A DNA stretch of 64,000 nt. Source: Lunularia cruciata. Lineage: Eukaryota; Streptophyta; Marchantiopsida; Lunulariales; Lunulariaceae. The stretch's first letter is position 1, and every line of letters starts with the position of its first letter. The notes beneath the pieces were generated by a model. The model was not told where the DNA came from and did no database searches. It saw only the letters and a program-made list of their open reading frames with translations. The stretch lies in NCBI GenBank assembly GCA_948567375.1, contig OX419761.1, positions 39,434,501-39,498,500 of the forward strand, given 5' to 3'. The position numbers and the translations under genes are program-made. This document shows positions 58,601 through 64,000 of the stretch, in pieces.

Positions 58601-61190
58601 TCACCGAGGGGTGGATGGTTACATAGCTCTGTACTGGAAATTCGAAGTTAGTTTTACGCGTGCGATGCAAAGCAATGCATTGTGGATATAATGTGCATAT
58701 CCCTCTATCGTACGTAGGAAAGCTGAAGCAGCAGCCCCACCAGATCGTTCGTGCAGTTGTTGCAGCAGGATTTAAAACTGTTTAATAGGTTATTAACCAT
58801 GAAGTCTGAACTCCAAATCGTGCTTTTGGAGAACTGGTTATCTCTTAGTTGTTGAACAACAGGAGCTGCTGCCTACGTACGTACAGTGGGCCAGTTGTAC
58901 CCTTATCAAGGTTTTGGAGTATCAGATAGGGCACTCCAAGAAATTGCTATAGTTAATTCAACCGACGTGACTCATGAGAGGGGGCACAAAATGGTTGGTG
59001 CTAGTTATAGCCAACATTAGTGGATCAGAAATCCTCGTCAATCTCCATTGAGGTCTTTTGAATTCTTTGAAGCTTGTGGAAAGGAAGTTCATTGCAGAGG
59101 GTCAGCCGAATAGCCGATTGTAGACGCAAAGAGCCATGTCTAAGCCGAAAAGCAGCATCTAAATGATAGGACAGCGACCTCACGCCTCGTACAATTCCAA
59201 AGTTCGTCGCTGTCCCAATGTCTGCCGTATCAATATTTATACCATCGAGGCTTGGCCCACCCCTGGAGCAATGGGACCAATTGATTTTCATTAAAGATAT
59301 GCATGGTCATCAGCATGGCATGCGTCAAACACTCGGACCAAGCGGCATTGGAGAGAAGCTTGGGTCGGTGTAGAGGTAGGAAAGGAGAGATCTCAAGTTT
59401 GAGATTTGATGGCAGTCAGGACCTTCAACTCACAATGGACGCTTGTTCAAGATTCGATCAATTTATGTCGTAAGCTAGTTAAAGATGAGTTTGTGAAGAA
59501 AGATCGTGATCCCATCGTGTTGAATCCTGCACGTGATGTCCGTGGCAGGCACGTGAGAAAAGCAGAGGTGGGGGCAGAAGGCGTCCATTCTTTCTGTTAA
59601 TCCTTTTGAGGGAAGGTCAGGGAGCCAGCACCACAATGTCCAACTGCTGCTGCCTCTGGAGTTCCCCCTTCCTCCTCCTCGCCCCTCCTAAAAAGTGCAG
59701 CAGCACAGCAGAGGAGAGCAGATCAATGCTGGCGCCATGGTCGGCTCTGGATCCGAACTCTGGAACAAATCGAAACAGTATTCACCCCGTCCTTCCCTCC
59801 TCAACACATCTCAACTCTCAGAAATAGGAGATGACAGGCAGACAGACACTCATTGGACAATGAAAGTCAAAATGTTTAGGGAGGGTCTCTTGAGCTCGTC
59901 CTTCGCACTTCTCGAGAGTGCCAGACGCGAACACATTTTCATCATTTGGCAAGAGACGACGAGGAGTAGGAGCTTAGCAAACGAAGAGTCTTTTCTCCCC
60001 TCTTCTTTGATCACTACAGTAAATATATCAGCGGCCAGAAAAGCTCGAGGGGAGAAGTAGCAGAACCTTTTCCTTTCTTCTTTGACAAGAGATAATCGAA
60101 TCAAAATCCAGAACCACCACTGCTGCGCCTTGACAGAATACGTTTCTCTGGAATATTCTCAATGGAGGACAATGGATGAATAATCTTTCTCCGTGCCCAT
60201 GCTTATAATGATGAGCACCACTGAACGAACTTTTGTCAAGTTTGCCTGGTTGTCTATATTTCATGTTCTCTAGATTCTTCTTATCCTATACCAATACTCT
60301 TTCCACAGGTTGCTTTGTCTTCAGCATGATTGCAACGACACACAAACGTGCTAAGACGATCGAGCAAAATCTACCCGAATTTTCGCCGTCCCCATGATAT
60401 GAACGTTTTACCTCTCGAGAATGAACTCCCCATTTAAAATCATCGAACAGCAACAGCATGTAACTAGAGCATCTTGAGTTTATTCCGTGAGGTTTCAGGT
60501 TCCTCCGAACACTGCCTGCAGCGTCTGGTTGATGAGGCTCGATGGCGTTTTGGGGCTTTCGTCAAGAAACTTGAACCCCAATCTTATGTACAATGGAAGC
60601 TCCATCAAATTCTTTCTCCCACACACTCGGAAATTCCCCTCCAGACACGCACGATGTAACTCTAGATGCTGTAGCTGCATCTGTTCACACTACAAGACAA
60701 AGAAACGTGACTGTATATCATCTGGAAGATACTATGACCTGAAGGAAATTTTGTGATCATAACAATTCATGATAACAAGTATATTATTGGGTACAGCATA
60801 TAAAGATTGGACTTTAATTGCTTACAGCTGTTGAAGAAAGCGATGGAAGTGAGAGGAAATTACAAGAAGTATAGTTTGTAAGAAATGCAAGAAATTGCAT
60901 ACAATATAGTTTGTACCTCACCGAAGATCTAGAGATTTGGAGATCAAACAAGGATCTATATCGATCCTTCTCTGTGCTTGGAAACTTTCTTATCAGCGAG
61001 GTTAACACCATCTGAGCTGAGGGAGTTCCTCTGTAGGTGTGGCTTGCATGGCGCATGCAAAGTTGGCCATCGCCATCTGTTCAAAAGTGACCCCGTAACA
61101 ACTCAATTGGTATTATAGTTCTCACTTCTCTGCACAGGCTGGAATTAAGAAATCTCATCCCTTTCCTTTAAGTATGAGCATTGACAACTA
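55605..61190. other. GC-richer region downstream of the CLE gene, no gene recognised
   Basis: Composition resembles the CLE upstream block. Many short frames overlap on opposite strands (for example 57057-57455 plus against 57134-57595 minus), and none shows a domain, signal peptide or credible splicing. The frame 59025-59291 on the minus strand (88 codons) is the least repetitive but matches nothing I know. Untranslated or regulatory DNA is a reasonable guess. Confidence 0.35.
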
Positions 61191-62340
61191 GGAAACTGAG
61201 AATGTGGGTCCCCTACTGAATTGTTTTTAAAGGGTACCTACACTTGGAAAAAAAATGTGAGAAACATTTTATTCTAGTTAACTTGTTTTGGAGGTAAAAT
61301 CAAATCTAGATTCCATATATGATATATCATATATCGGAGCAAAACTTTCAACAGAATTCTTGAACTCCAATCTTTGAAATTGATCATTCTTGATATGCTC
61401 TAGAATATGAAGAAAAACTGATTTATTTTAATGTAGATGATCAGTTAGTCATCATCCAATAGTTTTCTATCCATCAGAAATTGTATGACCTAAAATTTTA
61501 GTTAGAAAGTTTTTCTGAGTTTCTATTCCCCATTAAAATGATCACATACACATTTCTTTGATAGGAACTCTAAATGAGGTAAAATGATAATCTAATTTTT
61601 GGAAAAATAATGAATAACTATCAAAGTAAAGGAAATGAAATTCCAAACTTGAAAATCTTCTAATTTATTTTGAATATTCCCATGAATATTTTAAAAATAT
61701 CTTCCATATTAAAAAATGAATCAATAAATCAATAAATCTACAAATTATAAACTGTCGTTTGTTTTGAAAAATATCGTACCATATCTAAACTTGCCATAGA
61801 AAAGGACAAGCAATGAAAATTTTCTTCAGCAAAATGCACGCATAACAAAGTTAGGCATAAATACAATTCACAATTAAAAATTCACAAATAACTCACAGTT
61901 TCATTCTACAATTCAAAAAGAAATAACAAGTGAATAATGAAGAGAAAATATGCAAAAAGCCAAATTTTAATCAAATATTATATAAATAAGTTCCCCCCAG
62001 GTAATTAGTATACTCTACTGTAAAATCAAAGGTCAAGTCTATATTTAAAAAAAGAAAGAAAAGTAAAAATAACGAAGTGGGAAATAATGAAGTGGTTAGA
62101 TTTTCTTGTTTATAGAAACATTTTCTCCATACAAATATACAGGTTTTTTAATTTCAAATTAAGATTTACCCTAGATGTTGGGCTATACTTGCTAAAGAAT
62201 AACATCTGTATCTTTTGAATCATTTCACGAAATCTGTATGACAATATATAAAATTGAGAGTATGAAATGAATTTCAAGTCAGAAGATTCCATTTCATAAC
62301 CTGTCCGGTGCTTAACGAAATATCCATAGAAAACTCATGA
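61191..62340. other. AT-rich stretch without a gene
   Basis: About 1.1 kb of AT-rich sequence with frequent stops on all frames. No element is recognised. Confidence 0.5.
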
Positions 62341-62459
62341 GCTTGCCTTGCCACTCATGAGCTTTCGACCCGAAACTCACTACTAGGTAGGTTAAACATT
62401 TGATCAGCTACTTTGGCACGGCACTGCATTTGGCCCGCCTTCTGCTTCCTTTAATTATT

Positions 62460-62945
62460 TAGTGTTTTAGAACTCATGCATCCATAGAACACGATGCTAT
62501 ATACTCTATCCAATCCTCGGACGTTTCCCCCTTCTTGGGACTACCTCTACTCTCATTTCTTCGTATCCTGCCCTCTTGCCTGCTTCATGGTTCATACTTG
62601 ACTTTCGATCTCTCGCGTTCGTGCCCGAATCCACAAAATCCAGACTGTAGCTTACTTTCTTCGTTCACGCGTTGCTTACAGATGCTCTTGGACATGTATT
62701 ATATTTCTCGACTTCTGTTGCATAGCTGCTACCGTGTGCACATTGCTTACTTGTTCTATGTACAGTGCTATTATGACTATGCTATTTCTCGCTATGGTGC
62801 TTCAGGTTACATTCGCTTTATTCTATCTGGGATTTATCACTCTTCTCGTATTGAGTATATCTTGGTTACCTTGCATATGCATTTAATGAAGTCTAGATCG
62901 CCCGTTCCCAGAACGGCTTCTGCTCTCATATACCAATATCCATAG
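62460..62945. repeat. Second copy of the CT-rich repeat block
   Basis: It matches the 4370-5300 region in order: agaactcatgcatccatag corresponds to ggactcatgtgtccatag, acgcgttgctta to atgcgttgctta, and gtctagatcgcccgttc followed by acggcttctgctctcat to the recurring motif there. The two blocks lie 57 kb apart in the same orientation. The long open frame here (62535-62945) follows from composition and is not called a gene. Confidence 0.65.
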
Positions 62946-64000
62946 AAAACGTTTCGAGAAAATGTTGCTGCAAAATTAATATTCGTAGATGAAACGGTAA
63001 ACATTGCTTTGGGTTGTAATCGGAAGGTTGCAAGTCCTGCAGAGTCTAGATAGCCGAGAAATCATTTAGATTATACACTATAAAAAAGAGCTATAAAAAG
63101 GGGCTTGAAGAAAAACAATAATTATCATAATAGTACGTGACAGGATCTGCATTTAGTGTGGCTCCCGTAATCTTCCTCCAGGTCATGATTTGAGTAAAAA
63201 AGAACACCTTGTTTCATTTCTACATGCCTATACTACCTCGGTTGACTCATTTTGGAAAAGAGAAAAAGGGCAAACGGGAGGTGATGATCTTCCCCTTATT
63301 CCTCACTACGTTCCAGCTACCATAAAAAACCAAACTTTTAGTGCAACATGATTAAATTAAACGTACATTATACTCCATCTTCATCATTTTGACTCGTTTG
63401 ATTTGATATTGTTTTCACTCGTATTGTGTTTATTGCTTTCGCACATCATACCACTGGAGACATCATCATCACAGATAGATATAGATGACGTCATCAACTC
63501 CTAATATGCCATGTTTCCAAATATTTAGATCTCCATTCCTTCTAAAATTTATGTCTTTACCAACTTTATCTTCCTTTACTTCCTTGATCTTATTCTATGT
63601 ACGTCCCAGCGGTGGTCTCTTCTTCTTCATAACCTATACGATGACAAATTTTGGGTGCATGTGAATTCATCCATGCCCTTAACCTGTAACGATTTCTAAG
63701 TCAAGTATTTCCAAGAAAAATATGAACATACGTTAGTATATTTATATAAAATTATACTCCATCTCAGATTAAATATCATCTAATCTTAAAGATATTAGGA
63801 ATTTTCTTCTCACACATTGAAAATCTTCACGTATTTTTATCTAAAGCTGAGTACTCAAGTGGTGTTTGTGTAACCAAGAAATGATGACAAGTTACATGAA
63901 CATAAGACAAAGAAGATCTTGACAATGATTCAAATATGGAGATTAGGAAGATCCAAAGAGAGTACTTTTGAGCAAACCAATACGGAAAAATTCAATCGGG
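62946..64000. other. Unassigned right-edge sequence
   Basis: Moderately AT-rich. No gene, RNA or repeat family is recognised. Confidence 0.4.

Noticed and set aside
62535-62945. 136-codon frame on the plus strand
   Set aside because: Same CT-rich repeat family as 4.4-5.9 kb. Length follows from composition, and no conserved peptide is shared with the other block.

Overview
This window looks like nuclear DNA of a land plant. It carries intron-containing plant genes and gene remnants, a Ty1/copia retrotransposon, at least two LINE-type retroelement families and long AT-rich gene-free tracts. I see no bacterial, viral or organellar gene clusters. Gene density is very low: two apparently intact protein genes in 64 kb. 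The style of the LINE reverse transcriptase and the CLE peptide would fit a bryophyte (moss) or another seed-free plant, but that placement is a low-confidence inference.

Layout, left to right. 0-2.6 kb holds dispersed-repeat copies and a broken, intron-containing copy of a 60S ribosomal protein L6 gene, lying between two halves of a repeat. 2.6-4 kb has a three-exon VOC/glyoxalase-family gene behind a 132-bp tandem duplication. 4.4-5.9 kb is a CT-rich repeat block with a relative at 62.5-62.9 kb. 6-22 kb has no gene I recognise apart from repeats, including a truncated LINE remnant (13.8-15.1 kb). 22.0-25.2 kb is a fuller, decayed LINE on the minus strand, with a solo LTR (23454-24111) packed with heat-shock-element motifs inserted in its reverse transcriptase. 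29.7-31.5 kb has short repeat copies. 31.9-36.6 kb is a complete but inactivated copia element on the minus strand. 39.1-39.3 kb holds two adjacent repeat copies. 42.1-47.6 kb is extremely AT-rich and empty. 47.8 and 52.4 kb hold further short repeat insertions. 52.5-61 kb is a gene-like, less AT-rich block containing one clear gene, a secreted CLE peptide precursor (54.8-55.3 kb). The right end is AT-rich and repeat DNA.

The two intact genes have no evident functional link: one encodes a small soluble VOC-fold protein, the other a secreted 12-residue signalling peptide. Most of the readable history is retroelement insertion and decay. The most interesting points are the solo LTR with several perfect three-unit heat-shock elements upstream of a TATA box; the captured genomic RPL6 fragment; and a family of about 100-bp insertions with a 15-bp target duplication and a snap-back hairpin at one end.
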